From Agrobacterium tumefaciens (lineage in GTDB: Bacteria > Pseudomonadota > Alphaproteobacteria > Rhizobiales > Rhizobiaceae), in assembly GCF_013318015.2 (NCBI RefSeq), contig NZ_CP115841.1:744001-808000 (forward strand): a stretch of 64,000 nt of DNA, given 5' to 3'. Shown here piece by piece: positions 54,726 to 64,000 of the stretch. A model generated the notes under the pieces. It ran no database searches. It was not told the origin of the DNA and saw nothing but the letters and a program-made list of their open reading frames with translations. A program made the translations under genes and the position numbers. Every line of letters starts with the position of its first letter. The stretch's first letter is position 1.

Positions 54726-55358
54726 TCAGTACCAACGCTCGCAAAAGGCTTCGATATCGCTCGACTGAAAGTCGGCAAGCCGTGCCATGATCGTCTCGAA
54801 TGGCCAGTTCCACCAGGCGATAGAGGCCAGCTTCTCCGCGACGGTTCGCGAAAATCGCTCGCGAATGATCTTCGCGGGGACGCCTCCGACGATTGTATAG
54901 GGCGGCACGTCTTTGGTGACGACCGCGCCGGCCGCGAGCACTGCACCGTCTCCAACCTTTACACCTGGCAAGACAATGACCCCGTGACCGATCCAGACAT
55001 CGTGACCGATGACGGCGCGATCCTCCTTGCGGCGATCGAAAAAAGCGTGGTCGCGCACCGCCTCTGTAGCGTAATATTCCGGGCAGTAGCTGAAACGATG
55101 CATGGACGGTCGGTCCATCGGATGGTTCGGTGCGCCTATCCTGACCTCTGCGGCGATGGCGCAGAACTTTCCGATTGTCGCATCACCGACCATGCAGCGG
55201 TGTCCAAGATAGGAGTAGTTCCCGAGTTCGACATTGTGCAGGGAGGTATCCGCCAGAATTTCGCAGCATTCGCCGAGGCTTGAATCTCTTATGCTTGCTG
55301 TCGAATGGATAATGGTCTCTGCGAGCTTGGGGCGATTGAGTTGTGCGGTCGAGTCCAT
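54726..55358 (-). CDS. Hexapeptide-repeat transferase (phosphonate-metabolism type)
   Basis: A 210-residue left-handed beta-helix acetyltransferase. Hexapeptide repeats run from about 25 to 175, with [54 protein letters not shown] typical of the xenobiotic/CatB-like and phosphonate-associated group. The long insertion [19 protein letters not shown] is characteristic of the latter. No phn genes adjoin, so a role in phosphonate breakdown is not supported by context. It is convergent with the GNAT gene. Confidence 0.85.
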   Translation of the reverse strand: MDSTAQLNRPKLAETIIHSTASIRDSSLGECCEILADTSLHNVELGNYSYLGHRCMVGDATIGKFCAIAAEVRIGAPNHPMDRPSMHRFSYCPEYYATEAVRDHAFFDRRKEDRAVIGHDVWIGHGVIVLPGVKVGDGAVLAAGAVVTKDVPPYTIVGGVPAKIIRERFSRTVAEKLASIAWWNWPFETIMARLADFQSSDIEAFCERWY

Positions 55359-55516
55359 TCCAGTCTCCGGATTTTGGCCTGCTTAACCGGGGATGATGAA
55401 GGACATGTGACGTGGGAAAGGCCGAGGGAGCCGGTCGGTCCGGTCATTCCCTCTAAAAATGCAGATTGTGCGTGTTGCATCGCGTGGAGCGAAATCTTGC
55501 CTTCACGCAGAGTCTG

Positions 55517-55864
55517 TCAGTTGCCCGAAACATCCGCTGCGGCATTTTTCTTCTGCCAGTAGTGGTCGGATATGTTTTGAGCGTTCCGAATGATATGACC
55601 TGCGATTTCGGGGTCTCCGCCCTCGAATGTGTCCGGGTTGGCCCCGCATAACAGCAGGAAAAGCTGCTGGTGAGCGACGGCGGCGAAATAGTCATGTGGC
55701 GGGGGCTGTATTTCCGAGCCAACGGCCTGGAGTTCCTCGGCGGCCTGTTTGCTGGCGCGCTCAAGCGCTGCGTGAATGGTGGCCATCATCGCCGCTTCCG
55801 TCCGTTCCAATATATCCTGAACTTGCTGCTCAGCCGGTGTCAGAACCGGGCAACTCTCACTCAT
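55517..55864 (-). CDS. Hypothetical protein
   Basis: A 115-residue soluble protein starting MSESCPVLTPAEQQVQDILERTEAAMMATIHAALERASKQ; mostly helical, with no family that I recognise. A good ribosome binding site (GGAGAGACGTTCG before the ATG at 55862-55864) supports it. Other overlapping frames at 55453-55764 (minus) and 55627-55957 (plus) are weaker. It sits in a low-density accessory stretch. Confidence 0.6.
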   Translation of the reverse strand: MSESCPVLTPAEQQVQDILERTEAAMMATIHAALERASKQAAEELQAVGSEIQPPPHDYFAAVAHQQLFLLLCGANPDTFEGGDPEIAGHIIRNAQNISDHYWQKKNAAADVSGN

Positions 55865-56036
55865 CGAACGTCTCTCCTATCGGTGCGCCATTTCGCTCAC
55901 CGATACTATCGCATGGATTGTGTCGGCTTTGCGGGAAAGACTAGATCGCAGTGTTGAAACTACACTCAATAGCTGATCGCTATGCCGGATTCGGTGGGGC
56001 AAAACCACAATCGACTGGCGCGCATGGGCAAACGGG

Positions 56037-56384
56037 TCAGCAGTGCCCCAGCGCCTTCCTGATACAGGCGCTGAGATAGGCATATTGCAGGGGCGTGGCC
56101 CCTGCCATCGCCTCCGTGCGGGTGGCGGGCCTGTCCTCGTAACCGACCGGAATATCGAACTGGGTGAAGGTGAAATCCCAGCGGGTGCCGTTGACGATAT
56201 TGTAGAAATGGTCGGCGCCGCTAACGACGGTTTTGGCGAGGTCGCCACCGAAAATATCCTGCACCACAAGAGCTGTAACGCCGCCTTGCCCCCTGGCTGG
56301 GTTTTCTCTCGACCACAGGCTGCTGGTTTCGAGTGACCAGCTTTTCCTCAGGGCGTAATACAGTCGTTCGGCATTGTCCTGCAT
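56037..56384 (-). CDS. YunG-like small protein
   Basis: A 115-residue soluble protein that resembles the Bacillus YunG family: LYYALRKSWSLETSSLW, ENPARGQGGVTALVVQDIFGG, and HFYNIVNGTRWDFTFTQFD. Function is unknown. The GQ(C/G)GVTALVVQD pattern is the most telling; family members often have Cys where this has Gly. Start at 56382-56384 behind CAGGAAAGACC. It has no functional neighbours and is probably monocistronic. Confidence 0.68.
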   Translation of the reverse strand: MQDNAERLYYALRKSWSLETSSLWSRENPARGQGGVTALVVQDIFGGDLAKTVVSGADHFYNIVNGTRWDFTFTQFDIPVGYEDRPATRTEAMAGATPLQYAYLSACIRKALGHC

Positions 56385-56544
56385 GACGGGTCTTTCCTGT
56401 TTCGGAACCGGGTTCCGGGTCAGGTTGGGTCGGTACAGTAACGGAGCGCCGCGCTTCCTTTTTCAGGCCGCAGGAACGCTCCGTTCAGTTGGAGATTGCG
56501 CCGATGCGCTGACGGTGCCGGAACGTATTCCGGCACCGTTTTCC

Positions 56545-57900
56545 TTACTTCGCGTCGAGAAGGTCCTTGACTTCCAGCAGGACGAACTCGTTGTCGTCAG
56601 CCTTGTCCAGCGCACGACCGGCCGAGAAGGGCAGGTTGTTGTCGTTGCCGACGATGATATGGGTGGCGTCGACACGGTCGACATTCTCGATGGTCACGAA
56701 CGGCATGTCGTAGAAACCGTTGCCGCCGCCCTGATGCTTCCTGTTATCAGGATCGGAGATCTTCAGCAGATCGATATAGCCGATCTTGCGCGCCGCCTTG
56801 CCGGCATTGGCGTCGTTGAATTCGATCTTGTAGATGCGCTTGACCTTGGAAGGTACGGCAAAGCAGTTTACGTCCGGCTTCTTCGGGTCGGCGCAGGCCT
56901 TGTCGGCGGTGCCGGCGCCATTGTCACGCTCGATGACCAGCGCGGTGCTCTCGTCCAGCATGTTGAAATCGCCGATGGCTTCGCCACCTTGCGCCAGTGG
57001 GTAGAGCCAGGTGCGGCCTGTCCATTCCTTCTTGGCGGTATCGAGCTCGATGATGCGAAGGGCGGTTGAGCCGTCTTCGGTCTTTTCGACCTGACCTTCG
57101 GCGGTGTAGAGCGGGCCTTCGAGAAGGCCGTAGAGCTTCGAGCCGTCCTTGGAGAGCGCCATGCCTTCATAACCACCTGATCGTTTCAGGTTGAAAGCGG
57201 GCATTTTCTGCGTGGGGTTGCCGGGCAGTGCCAGGGTCGGATGATCCGGGGACTTCACCTCAATATCGCCGGCCTTGGTGGCGATGACGTCGGTCAGCTT
57301 GCCGTCGCGGGTGAATTTCAGGATGTAGGGACCGAACTCTTCGCCCACCCAGAAGCCGTCGGCAACGGGCTGAATGGATTCGACGTCGAAGTCGGCGCCC
57401 GTCAGGTAACGTTTGGTCGAACCTTCCATGACGATGGGGAAGGGAGCTTTCTTGTCCGGGTCGGAAAGGAACACCGTCTCCAGCGCGTTAACCTTGCCGG
57501 CATCCCAGTCGAATTTGATGTGGTGGAGCATCAGCATGGCGTCGCTGGAGTTGAGCTTCGAGCCGAAACCATTATCGGAAAGGCTCCAGAAGCTGCCGTC
57601 CTCCATGGCCTTGATGCCGGAAAAGCCCTGCATGGCCTGGCCGTTGAACGGCATGGAGAGGCCGGTCGGGCGAACGCCATCCTTGCCGGGCACGGTGCCG
57701 AGACCCTCGGCGCGCTTGCGGTCGGCCGTCGTGAACTTGGCGGATGTCTTGAGGTATTCCGGCGCATCGGCAGGTGCTGCGATGATGGTGTTGGCGGGCA
57801 GAATGGCGTGCGAGACCAGCTTTGCCGGAAACTCCTGCTCTGCATGGGATGCGGTTGCGAGCGCAAGAACGGCGAAAGGTGCGAAAAGAATATGCTTCAT
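56545..57900 (-). CDS. Esterase-like/phytase-like exported protein
   Basis: A 451-residue exported protein with a signal peptide (MKHILFAPFAVLALATASHA) and the esterase-like activity of phytase domain (PF13449 type): FSGIKAMEDGSFWSLSDNGFGSKLNSSDAML, VGEEFGPYILKF, SGGYEGMALSKDGSKLYGLLEGPL. It is a beta-propeller expected in the periplasm. Family members include calcium-dependent phytase-like and phosphatase-like proteins, so phosphate release is possible but unproved. Confidence 0.88.
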   Translation of the reverse strand: MKHILFAPFAVLALATASHAEQEFPAKLVSHAILPANTIIAAPADAPEYLKTSAKFTTADRKRAEGLGTVPGKDGVRPTGLSMPFNGQAMQGFSGIKAMEDGSFWSLSDNGFGSKLNSSDAMLMLHHIKFDWDAGKVNALETVFLSDPDKKAPFPIVMEGSTKRYLTGADFDVESIQPVADGFWVGEEFGPYILKFTRDGKLTDVIATKAGDIEVKSPDHPTLALPGNPTQKMPAFNLKRSGGYEGMALSKDGSKLYGLLEGPLYTAEGQVEKTEDGSTALRIIELDTAKKEWTGRTWLYPLAQGGEAIGDFNMLDESTALVIERDNGAGTADKACADPKKPDVNCFAVPSKVKRIYKIEFNDANAGKAARKIGYIDLLKISDPDNRKHQGGGNGFYDMPFVTIENVDRVDATHIIVGNDNNLPFSAGRALDKADDNEFVLLEVKDLLDAK

Positions 57901-58050
57901 GGTGGAGACCCCTCAATGCCTGTTGAAGACAGGACTGAGGCGATAGGGGTGCCACATGACAGGCAGGTGATTGCAGTTTGAAGCTTTGATGAATTTTGAT
58001 GACGGGCGGCCTCGGAAAACGAAGCTACCCGTTTGTTTTCAGGGGTTTTT

Positions 58051-59079
58051 TCAGGCGGCTGGGGCCTGATATTGGCTGAGCGTACACACGCCGAGCGTCT
58101 GCCCGCGTCCCTTGACAGCATGTTCGCCGAGATATTCGCTGCGAACACCTTTGGGTAGCACCAGCTGATGGGCGAGATCGGCAGAAATCAGCACGGGATG
58201 GCCGAGCATCTTGCTCAGTGATTCGAGCCGCGAAGTGGTGTTCACCGTGTCGCCAAAATACGTGATCTTGTGGTGATCGACGCCGATTTCGGCTGTTATG
58301 ACCGGCCCGCCATGAATCGCAAAGCGAAGGCGCGGCACTTCACCGAAGCGGGCGAGCCACATGTCGCGCTTGTCCTCGATGGTCGCCTGGATATCGAAAA
58401 CACAGCGCACGCAGGCTGCCCGCCTTATTGCCATGTGATAGGGCCAGGTGATGATGGCCGCGTCGCCGATGTAGTCGTCAATGACGCCGCCATGTCTTCT
58501 GACGGGGGCTGCGTAGCTCGCGAAGATTTCGCCCAGAAACTCCTGCGCCTTCAGGTCGCCATGGGTTTCGGCAAACGAAGTGGAGCCGACGAGGTCGATG
58601 AAGATGAAGACGCGGTCTTCGCTGACTGGACGGCGATAGCGCCCGAGAATGAGATCGATGAAGATGTCACGGCCCAGCAGTTCGCGCACGCGCATGATGA
58701 AAACGATGATGCCGCAGACGATGAGGGTGAAGATCAGTGTCTGCACCTCGGCATGCACCGCCCGTTTCCAGGTGCCGGGAAATATGCCGCTAACCCACAG
58801 AATGGTACCGCCAAGCCCGAAGCCACAGAAGACGAGGACGGCATAGATGATGAGGCCCACGGCAATATAGGCCGGTGTCGGCAATGCGCTAACCTGCCGC
58901 GACAGACCGGGCAGCACGTAACCACGCTCGAAGGCGAGGATGGGCGCACAGGCGAACAGCGCATAGGTGGCGCCAATGAGCGCGCCGCCGCCATATTCCA
59001 GAAACGCGTAGGCCACGCCGCTGCCGGCCACGGCAACGAAGAGCACCACGTAATCCAGAATGGGCAGCAATTTTCTCAT
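58051..59079 (-). CDS. Membrane class III adenylate/guanylate cyclase
   Basis: A 342-residue protein with about four membrane spans (residues 5-140) and a C-terminal class III cyclase domain: FIFIDLVGSTSFAETHG with the first metal Asp, DDYIGDAAIITW with the second, and FGDTVNTTSRLE with the transition-state Asn and Arg. The usual base-selecting Lys before the GD reads Asp (IDDYIGD), so nucleotide choice is uncertain. Tandem with nothing; possibly monocistronic. Confidence 0.88.
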   Translation of the reverse strand: MRKLLPILDYVVLFVAVAGSGVAYAFLEYGGGALIGATYALFACAPILAFERGYVLPGLSRQVSALPTPAYIAVGLIIYAVLVFCGFGLGGTILWVSGIFPGTWKRAVHAEVQTLIFTLIVCGIIVFIMRVRELLGRDIFIDLILGRYRRPVSEDRVFIFIDLVGSTSFAETHGDLKAQEFLGEIFASYAAPVRRHGGVIDDYIGDAAIITWPYHMAIRRAACVRCVFDIQATIEDKRDMWLARFGEVPRLRFAIHGGPVITAEIGVDHHKITYFGDTVNTTSRLESLSKMLGHPVLISADLAHQLVLPKGVRSEYLGEHAVKGRGQTLGVCTLSQYQAPAA

Positions 59080-59264
59080 GTCGGTTCTTGATCTCGGGGA
59101 AGGGAAGCGTCGTGCCCCCGTCAGGCGAAGCTTCTGTTCAGGTCATATGCGACATTAATGTGGAAAATGCGCTGCAAAAAGTGACCATTCGGTAAGGTCA
59201 CATGAAGGATTGGAAAGGCTGTTGCCCCGTTGCCGCAAAAGGGCTGTGCACCCGGCTCTACTAC

Positions 59265-59879
59265 TTAATAGGATGTTCTGTAATAGACCGTTTCAAGCGG
59301 GGATTGCGGACGGTCGTCCGGCGAGCGGTTCGACCATGTGACGGGGAAGGCGGCAAAACGCAGCCGGTTGCCGTCTATCCATGCCCGGTCGAACAGGGTT
59401 TCTCCCTTGGCGGCAAAGGTGATGGCCGCGCAGGTCCGACCATCGACATCGAAGGGAATATTCTCTTTCCAGCCAGTCAACCCGCAGCCGGTACCCTTCG
59501 GGTCATCATTATAATGCTCGACAACCGCGGGGTCGCTGGGTGTCATGGCGATCGAGGTGACGGTATGGGCAAAGAGCATGCTGTCGTTGTCCTTCAGGCC
59601 ACCATCCAGCGTGCCTTCGTAAAGCACCTGCACCGTGGGCTGCTGGCAGCTGCTGCGGGCGTAAATTTGTGAGACAGCATGCATGCGGCCACCGCGTATG
59701 GTGATGCGCGTGACGATGCCGTGACGGTCGTTCTTGCCGATCTTAAGGCAATCGGTCGTCCATTCGCCCTGAAGATCGACCTTGCCGTCATCGGCGCGCG
59801 CTGACGTGGATGAAAGAGTAGGGAAAATGCCTGCGGCCGCGATCGATGCGGCCAACAGCAGAGCACGGGCAGGTTTCAT
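59265..59879 (-). CDS. Exported hypothetical protein
   Basis: A 204-residue protein with a signal peptide (MKPARALLLAASIAAAGIFPTLSSTSARA) and a mature beta-rich domain containing four cysteines (TTDCLKIG, SSCQQP, GTGCGL, GRTCAA), likely paired in the periplasm. No family recognised. Some likeness of WTTDCLKIG and LFDRAWIDGNRLRFA to other exported alphaproteobacterial hypotheticals is possible. The ATG at 59877-59879 has GAGGGTATTTCC upstream. Confidence 0.75.
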   Translation of the reverse strand: MKPARALLLAASIAAAGIFPTLSSTSARADDGKVDLQGEWTTDCLKIGKNDRHGIVTRITIRGGRMHAVSQIYARSSCQQPTVQVLYEGTLDGGLKDNDSMLFAHTVTSIAMTPSDPAVVEHYNDDPKGTGCGLTGWKENIPFDVDGRTCAAITFAAKGETLFDRAWIDGNRLRFAAFPVTWSNRSPDDRPQSPLETVYYRTSY

Positions 59880-60016
59880 GGAAATACCCTCAAAGCGAGA
59901 CCATCTGCAAAGAGATGGACCGCGATGCGGGCAAAATTTGGGTTGGCGCAGGTCCAGTAAAAGCAGAGACGCTTTTGCGTCCGGACAATGCGCAAAACTG
60001 CGAGAGGCGCGGGCGA

Positions 60017-61177
60017 TCAGGCCTCGCTCACCGCCACATCAACCGCCTCGACCTTCTTGCCGGCGAAACGCAATGCCACTTCGCCATTGATGAGCTTCAG
60101 CGCCACATCGCCAAACAGTTCGCGCCGCCAGCCGGTCAGCGCTGCCACGGTGGCAGCCTCGCCCTCGGAAGCGATCTTGTCCAGATCTTCGCTGTTGGCG
60201 ATGACCTTTGCTGCGACGCCGTGCTTGTCTGCCGTCAGCTTCAGGAGAACTTTCAACAGCTCCACGGCAGCGCCGGAGCCTTCCGGTGCGTGGCTGTGAC
60301 GTGGCGCCTTCGGCATTTCCTCTTTCGGAAGTGCCAGCGCCGCATTCACGGTCTCGATGATGGCGGTGCCGGAGGAGGAGCGCTCCCAGCCCTTCGGGAT
60401 GGTGCGAAGCCGCGACAGCGCCTCGGTGTCCTTCGGCTGCTGTTGGGCAATTTCGAAGATCGCATCGTCTTTCAGCACGCGTGAGCGCGGCACGTTGCGC
60501 GACCGCGCCTCACGTTCACGCCATGCTGCTACAAATTTGAGGATGGCGAGTTCAGTCGGCTTGCGCAGGCGCGATTTCAACCGCAGCCAGGCATCGTCGG
60601 GATGCATGTCATAGGTTTCGCGCGATTCCAGAATGTCCATCTCTTCGGTCAGCCAAAGCGAGCGGCCTTCACGCTCCAGCTGCGCCTTGAGCGCCAGATA
60701 GACATCGCGCAGATGGGTGACGTCGGCCAGCGCATAATCCAGCTGCTTTTCCGTCAGCGGGCGGCGGCTCCAGTCCGTGAAACGTGAGGATTTGTCGATC
60801 TGCACATTCTTGATCCTCTGGACCAGCTGGTCGTAAGAGATCGAATCGCCGAAACCGCACACCATGGCCGCGACCTGCGTATCGAAGATCGGGTGCGGAA
60901 TAAGCCCGCCAAGATGATAGATGATTTCGATATCCTGACGCGCCGCATGGAAAACCTTCACGACATCGGGATTGGCCATGAGTTCGAACAGCGGCGTAAG
61001 GTCGAGACCCTTGGCGAGCGGGTCGACCAGTACCTCAAGGGTAGGGCTCGCCATCTGCACGAGACAAAGCTCGGGCCAGAAGGTCGTTTCACGCAGAAAC
61101 TCGGTATCGATGGTAATGAATTCCGATTTCGCCAGTTCCGTGCAGGCTTCGGCGAGGGCGGCAGTCGTTTCAATCAT
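60017..61177 (-). CDS. rnd: Ribonuclease D
   Basis: RNase D is a 3'-5' exonuclease for tRNA maturation. The 386-residue protein from ATG 61175-61177 has the DEDD exonuclease blocks TIDTEFLRETTF (Asp and Glu), VKVFHAARQDIEIIYHL, and YALADVTHLRDVY (Tyr and Asp), then HRDC domains around LKFVAAWREREARSRNVPRSRVLKD. A 70-residue in-frame extension upstream is not coding. It is separated from the MFS gene by about 80 bases. Confidence 0.95.
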   Translation of the reverse strand: MIETTAALAEACTELAKSEFITIDTEFLRETTFWPELCLVQMASPTLEVLVDPLAKGLDLTPLFELMANPDVVKVFHAARQDIEIIYHLGGLIPHPIFDTQVAAMVCGFGDSISYDQLVQRIKNVQIDKSSRFTDWSRRPLTEKQLDYALADVTHLRDVYLALKAQLEREGRSLWLTEEMDILESRETYDMHPDDAWLRLKSRLRKPTELAILKFVAAWREREARSRNVPRSRVLKDDAIFEIAQQQPKDTEALSRLRTIPKGWERSSSGTAIIETVNAALALPKEEMPKAPRHSHAPEGSGAAVELLKVLLKLTADKHGVAAKVIANSEDLDKIASEGEAATVAALTGWRRELFGDVALKLINGEVALRFAGKKVEAVDVAVSEA

Positions 61178-61259
61178 TGCAAATGGCCACTCGTGAAAAT
61201 TATCCGTCTTACTTTCCCTTTGCCGGGCGCATGTCAATACAAAGCCCGCTTTTGAAGGC

Positions 61260-62531
61260 TCAAGGATCGTTTTTCTCAGGTGGTTTTGGCGTCGGCCCGT
61301 CGTTTTTGGGTGGTGCAGGGGCGGCCAGCTTCTGAAAATAGGCCGAGGTGCGCAAAAGCGGGCGGAACCGCCAGTTCCGCTCCTCAACGGGTACTCCCTC
61401 GCGCACCCGTAGCCGGTATATGGTGTAGGCGATGAAAACGATCTGGATCGCGGCCGTGTAGCTGAACAGCGCTTTGGGACCGAACTGGTCGATCAGGACG
61501 GAGGCGAGCAGCGGCCCGACGGTTGCACCCACCGACCAGAAGAACAGCAGCCCGGCAGACACCATCGCATGTTCGCCCTCTTTGGCATGGTCGTTGCCAT
61601 GGGCGGAACTCAGTGAATAGAGCGGCAGGGCAAAGGCGCCGAACACGAAGACGCCGATGATGTTGCTCCATTCGTCCGAGCCGGCGAACAGGGCGAGAAA
61701 CAGACCGACAATCACGGAGCACGCCGTGGTGGCGAGAATGATGATGCGGCGGTCGTAACGGTCTGAATAGACGCCGAGCGGATATTGCAAGACCACGCCG
61801 CCGATGATGCCCGCACTCATGAAGGTGGCGATGGCGGTGACGGAAAGGCCGATCTGTTCGGCATAGATTGGCCCGATGTTGCGAAAAGCCGCCATGCTGA
61901 GGCCGACAGCCACGCAGCCGACGACGGCAAGCGGTGAGATGCGCCACACCGCGAAAAGATTGAACGGGATCTGTTTCGGCGGCGCGGGGTTGGATTTGTC
62001 GGCAATCGAGATCGGCACCAGCGACAGCGTGAGCGCCATGGCGATCAGCGAAAATACCACGGGCCCGTCAATGCCGGCGACGGGAATGATATATTGGGCG
62101 AGCGTTACGGAACCGAGATCGACGAAACGATAGATGGACAGCGTGCGCGCACGGTTGGAATTCGTCACCTGCGCATTGATCCAGCTTTCGATCGCGGCGA
62201 AAAGACAGGCGACCGCAATACCGATGACGAAGCGCATCAACATCCAGAACAAGGGATGAAGAACAAGCGGCATGGCGATCGAGGCGGCCGATGCGACCGC
62301 CGCCATGGTGGCGAAGGTGCGGATATGGCCAATCTTGCGCAGAAGGCGCGTCACCGAAATGCAGCCGAGCGCGAATCCGATGCTGTAGGCGGCGCTGATG
62401 AGGCCGATGGTGCTGGCCGAAAACCCTTCGGACAGGCCCCGCAGCGCGATATAGGTTCCCTGCAGACCGTTGCCGCCAATCAGAATGCCGGCGGTGACGA
62501 GAAGCGGGATAAGAGGTCTGATCTGGCTCAT
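61260..62531 (-). CDS. MFS transporter (YcaD-like)
   Basis: A 423-residue permease with 12 membrane segments of the major facilitator superfamily. The MFS signature is near [27 protein letters not shown], and the halves are similar ([18 protein letters not shown] is the second-half copy). It begins [17 protein letters not shown] at 62529-62531. The basic C-terminus ends PKPPEKNDP. Family resembles YcaD and other sugar/drug-type exporters; the substrate is unknown. It is divergent from aspS. Confidence 0.88.
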   Translation of the reverse strand: MSQIRPLIPLLVTAGILIGGNGLQGTYIALRGLSEGFSASTIGLISAAYSIGFALGCISVTRLLRKIGHIRTFATMAAVASAASIAMPLVLHPLFWMLMRFVIGIAVACLFAAIESWINAQVTNSNRARTLSIYRFVDLGSVTLAQYIIPVAGIDGPVVFSLIAMALTLSLVPISIADKSNPAPPKQIPFNLFAVWRISPLAVVGCVAVGLSMAAFRNIGPIYAEQIGLSVTAIATFMSAGIIGGVVLQYPLGVYSDRYDRRIIILATTACSVIVGLFLALFAGSDEWSNIIGVFVFGAFALPLYSLSSAHGNDHAKEGEHAMVSAGLLFFWSVGATVGPLLASVLIDQFGPKALFSYTAAIQIVFIAYTIYRLRVREGVPVEERNWRFRPLLRTSAYFQKLAAPAPPKNDGPTPKPPEKNDP

Positions 62532-62711
62532 TGCGGGCCGACTCGGTTTGGCGGGCTGAATAAGCACTATCTAAAGCGAAGGCGCGCGAAAGGACAGGCT
62601 GAACGCGACATTGTTGTGCTTTGCCTTGACAAATCGGGCTGGTCATGCGCTTTTCCGGCAAATTTCGACAGTGCCGCCCATCTGGCCCACGACACGCTCC
62701 AGGATATTAAA

Positions 62712-64000
62712 ATGCATCGTTACCGCAGCCACACCTGTGCCGCTCTCCGCAAGTCCGACGTCGGCGAAACCGTTCGCCTTTCCGGTTGGGTTCATCGCGT
62801 GCGAGATCATGGCGGCGTTCTCTTCATCGACCTTCGCGACCACTACGGCATTACCCAGGTCGTGGCCGACCCCGATAGCCCGGCCTTCAAGGTTGCCGAG
62901 ACGGTGCGCGGTGAATGGGTGATCCGCATTGACGGTCTCGTCAAGGCGCGGTCCGAGGACACCATCAACAAGGGCATGGCCACTGGCGAGATCGAGCTTT
63001 ATGCGCAGGAGATCGAGGTTCTGGGCGTTGCTAAGGAACTGCCGCTGCCCGTCTTCGGTGAGCCTGAATATCCCGAAGATGTTCGCCTGAAGTATCGCTT
63101 CCTCGACCTGCGCCGCGAAACCCTGCACAAGAACATCGTCAAGCGCACGCAGATCATCTCCTCCATGCGCAAGGGTATGGGCGATCTGGGCTTTGCCGAA
63201 TATACGACGCCGATCCTCACCGCATCCTCGCCGGAAGGCGCGCGCGACTTCCTCGTTCCCTCGCGCATCCACGAAGGCCAGTTCTTCGCGCTGCCGCAGG
63301 CCCCTCAGCAGTACAAGCAGCTTCTGATGGTGGCCGGTTTCGACCGCTACTTCCAGATCGCTCCATGCTTCCGCGATGAAGACCCGCGTGCAGACCGTCT
63401 GCCGGGCGAATTCTACCAGCTCGACGTCGAAATGAGCTTCGTGACCCAGGAAGACGTCTGGACCACGATGGAGCCGATGATGACGGCCGTTTTCGAACAG
63501 TTTGCCGAAGGCAAGCCGGTGACGAAAGAATGGCCGCGCATTCCCTATGACGAATCGATCCGTAAATACGGCTCCGACAAGCCGGACCTGCGCAACCCGA
63601 TTGTCATGGAAGCCGTGACCGAACATTTTGATGGCTCGGGCTTCAAGGTTTTCGCCAACATGATCGCCTCCAACCCCAAGGTGCAGGTCTGGGCTATCCC
63701 GGCCAAGACCGGTGGGTCGCGTGCATTCTGCGATCGCATGAACGCCTGGGCGCAGAGCCAGGGCCAGCCGGGCCTCGGCTACATCTTCTGGAAGGAAGAA
63801 GAAGGCAAGGTCGCCGGCTCCGGTCCGCTTGCCAAGAACATCGGCGAGGAACGCACTGAGGCGCTGCGCCAGCAGCTTGGCCTTGAGGCGGGCGACGCCT
63901 GCTTCTTCGTCGCGGGCGATCCCGCCAAGTTCTACAAGTTTGCCGGCGAGGCGCGCACCCGTGCCGCCGACGAGCTGAACCTGATTGACCGCGACCGTTT
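62712..64000 (+). CDS. aspS: Aspartyl-tRNA synthetase, N-terminal part (cut by window edge)
   Basis: The frame opens [19 protein letters not shown] at 62712 and runs open to the window end (430 residues). The OB-fold anticodon-binding domain ([26 protein letters not shown]) is followed by the class II catalytic core: FLDLRRE, motif 2 [20 protein letters not shown], and the GAD-type insertion near FKVFANMIA. Probably a non-discriminating bacterial type enzyme, as in most alphaproteobacteria lacking AsnRS. The 3' part lies outside. Confidence 0.97.
   Translation, partial: MHRYRSHTCAALRKSDVGETVRLSGWVHRVRDHGGVLFIDLRDHYGITQVVADPDSPAFKVAETVRGEWVIRIDGLVKARSEDTINKGMATGEIELYAQEIEVLGVAKELPLPVFGEPEYPEDVRLKYRFLDLRRETLHKNIVKRTQIISSMRKGMGDLGFAEYTTPILTASSPEGARDFLVPSRIHEGQFFALPQAPQQYKQLLMVAGFDRYFQIAPCFRDEDPRADRLPGEFYQLDVEMSFVTQEDVWTTMEPMMTAVFEQFAEGKPVTKEWPRIPYDESIRKYGSDKPDLRNPIVMEAVTEHFDGSGFKVFANMIASNPKVQVWAIPAKTGGSRAFCDRMNAWAQSQGQPGLGYIFWKEEEGKVAGSGPLAKNIGEERTEALRQQLGLEAGDACFFVAGDPAKFYKFAGEARTRAADELNLIDRDR

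Noticed and set aside
54644..54955. 103-codon minus-strand frame overlapping the hexapeptide transferase
   Set aside because: Out of frame with a clear beta-helix protein; Ser/Arg-rich shadow.

Overview
The window looks like core chromosome of an Agrobacterium/Rhizobium-group alphaproteobacterium. The grounds are high GC with strong codon bias, the gene orders rpsF-rpsR-DUF2232-rplI, fabD-fabG-acpP-fabF-mltG-yicC-gmk, lptF-lptG-lptD-surA-pdxA-rsmA, purM-purN and hdaA-ppk-ppx, a RopB/Omp25-type porin, and short palindromic intergenic repeats typical of Rhizobiales. The assignment rests on recognition of proteins and gene order, not on a database search. No phage, insertion sequence, plasmid or CRISPR was seen.

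Layout. 1-2.1 kb (minus): ribosomal proteins S6 and S18, a DUF2232 membrane protein and the start of L9, with a tRNA-Lys-like fragment embedded between S18 and DUF2232. 2.4-3.4 kb: an aldo/keto reductase. 3.6-10.7 kb (plus): fatty-acid synthesis (fabD, fabG, acpP, fabF), then mltG, yicC and gmk. 10.7-19.2 kb (minus): a small esterase, rsmA, pdxA, a SurA-like chaperone and the LPS-export genes lptD, lptG, lptF. 19.5-22.6 kb (plus): pepA, holC and a GAF-GGDEF protein. 22.7-29.3 kb: a sugar dehydrogenase, an AT-rich regulatory island, an LytS-type membrane/GGDEF/EAL protein, an ABC-F ATPase and a degenerate GGDEF protein. 29.6-33.1 kb: a GST, ndk, a nested palindromic repeat, a lipoprotein plus CGNR regulator, and a divergent orphan LivH-type permease. 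33.2-37.4 kb (minus): one probable operon of a FolM/PTR1-like reductase, uvrC, pgsA, moaD and moaE. 37.8-46.2 kb: porin, GST, secreted RNase T2, a UPF0104 membrane protein, rlmJ, a molybdopterin oxidoreductase, a Nudix hydrolase, the ruins of a Phd/VapC-type toxin-antitoxin locus, and an omptin protease. 46.4-54.1 kb: purM-purN, an AI-2E family permease, and hdaA-ppk-ppx. 54.2-59.9 kb: accessory genes (GNAT, hexapeptide transferase, two small hypotheticals, a phytase-like esterase, a membrane nucleotide cyclase, an exported hypothetical). 60.0-64.0 kb: rnd, an MFS permease and the 5' part of aspS.

Most of the window is housekeeping. The parts that most deserve a second look are the decayed toxin-antitoxin pair beside the omptin gene (44.9-45.3 kb), the tRNA-Lys anticodon/T-arm fragment inside a ribosomal-protein operon (1.26-1.31 kb), the operator-like dyad between the CGNR regulator and the LivH-type gene (32.16-32.20 kb), the AT-rich palindromic island ahead of the EAL protein (23.76-24.05 kb), three c-di-GMP-type proteins of which two have degenerate GGDEF domains, and a PTR1-type active site in the reductase that heads the moaDE-containing operon. 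I did not find a convincing wholly new multi-gene system.
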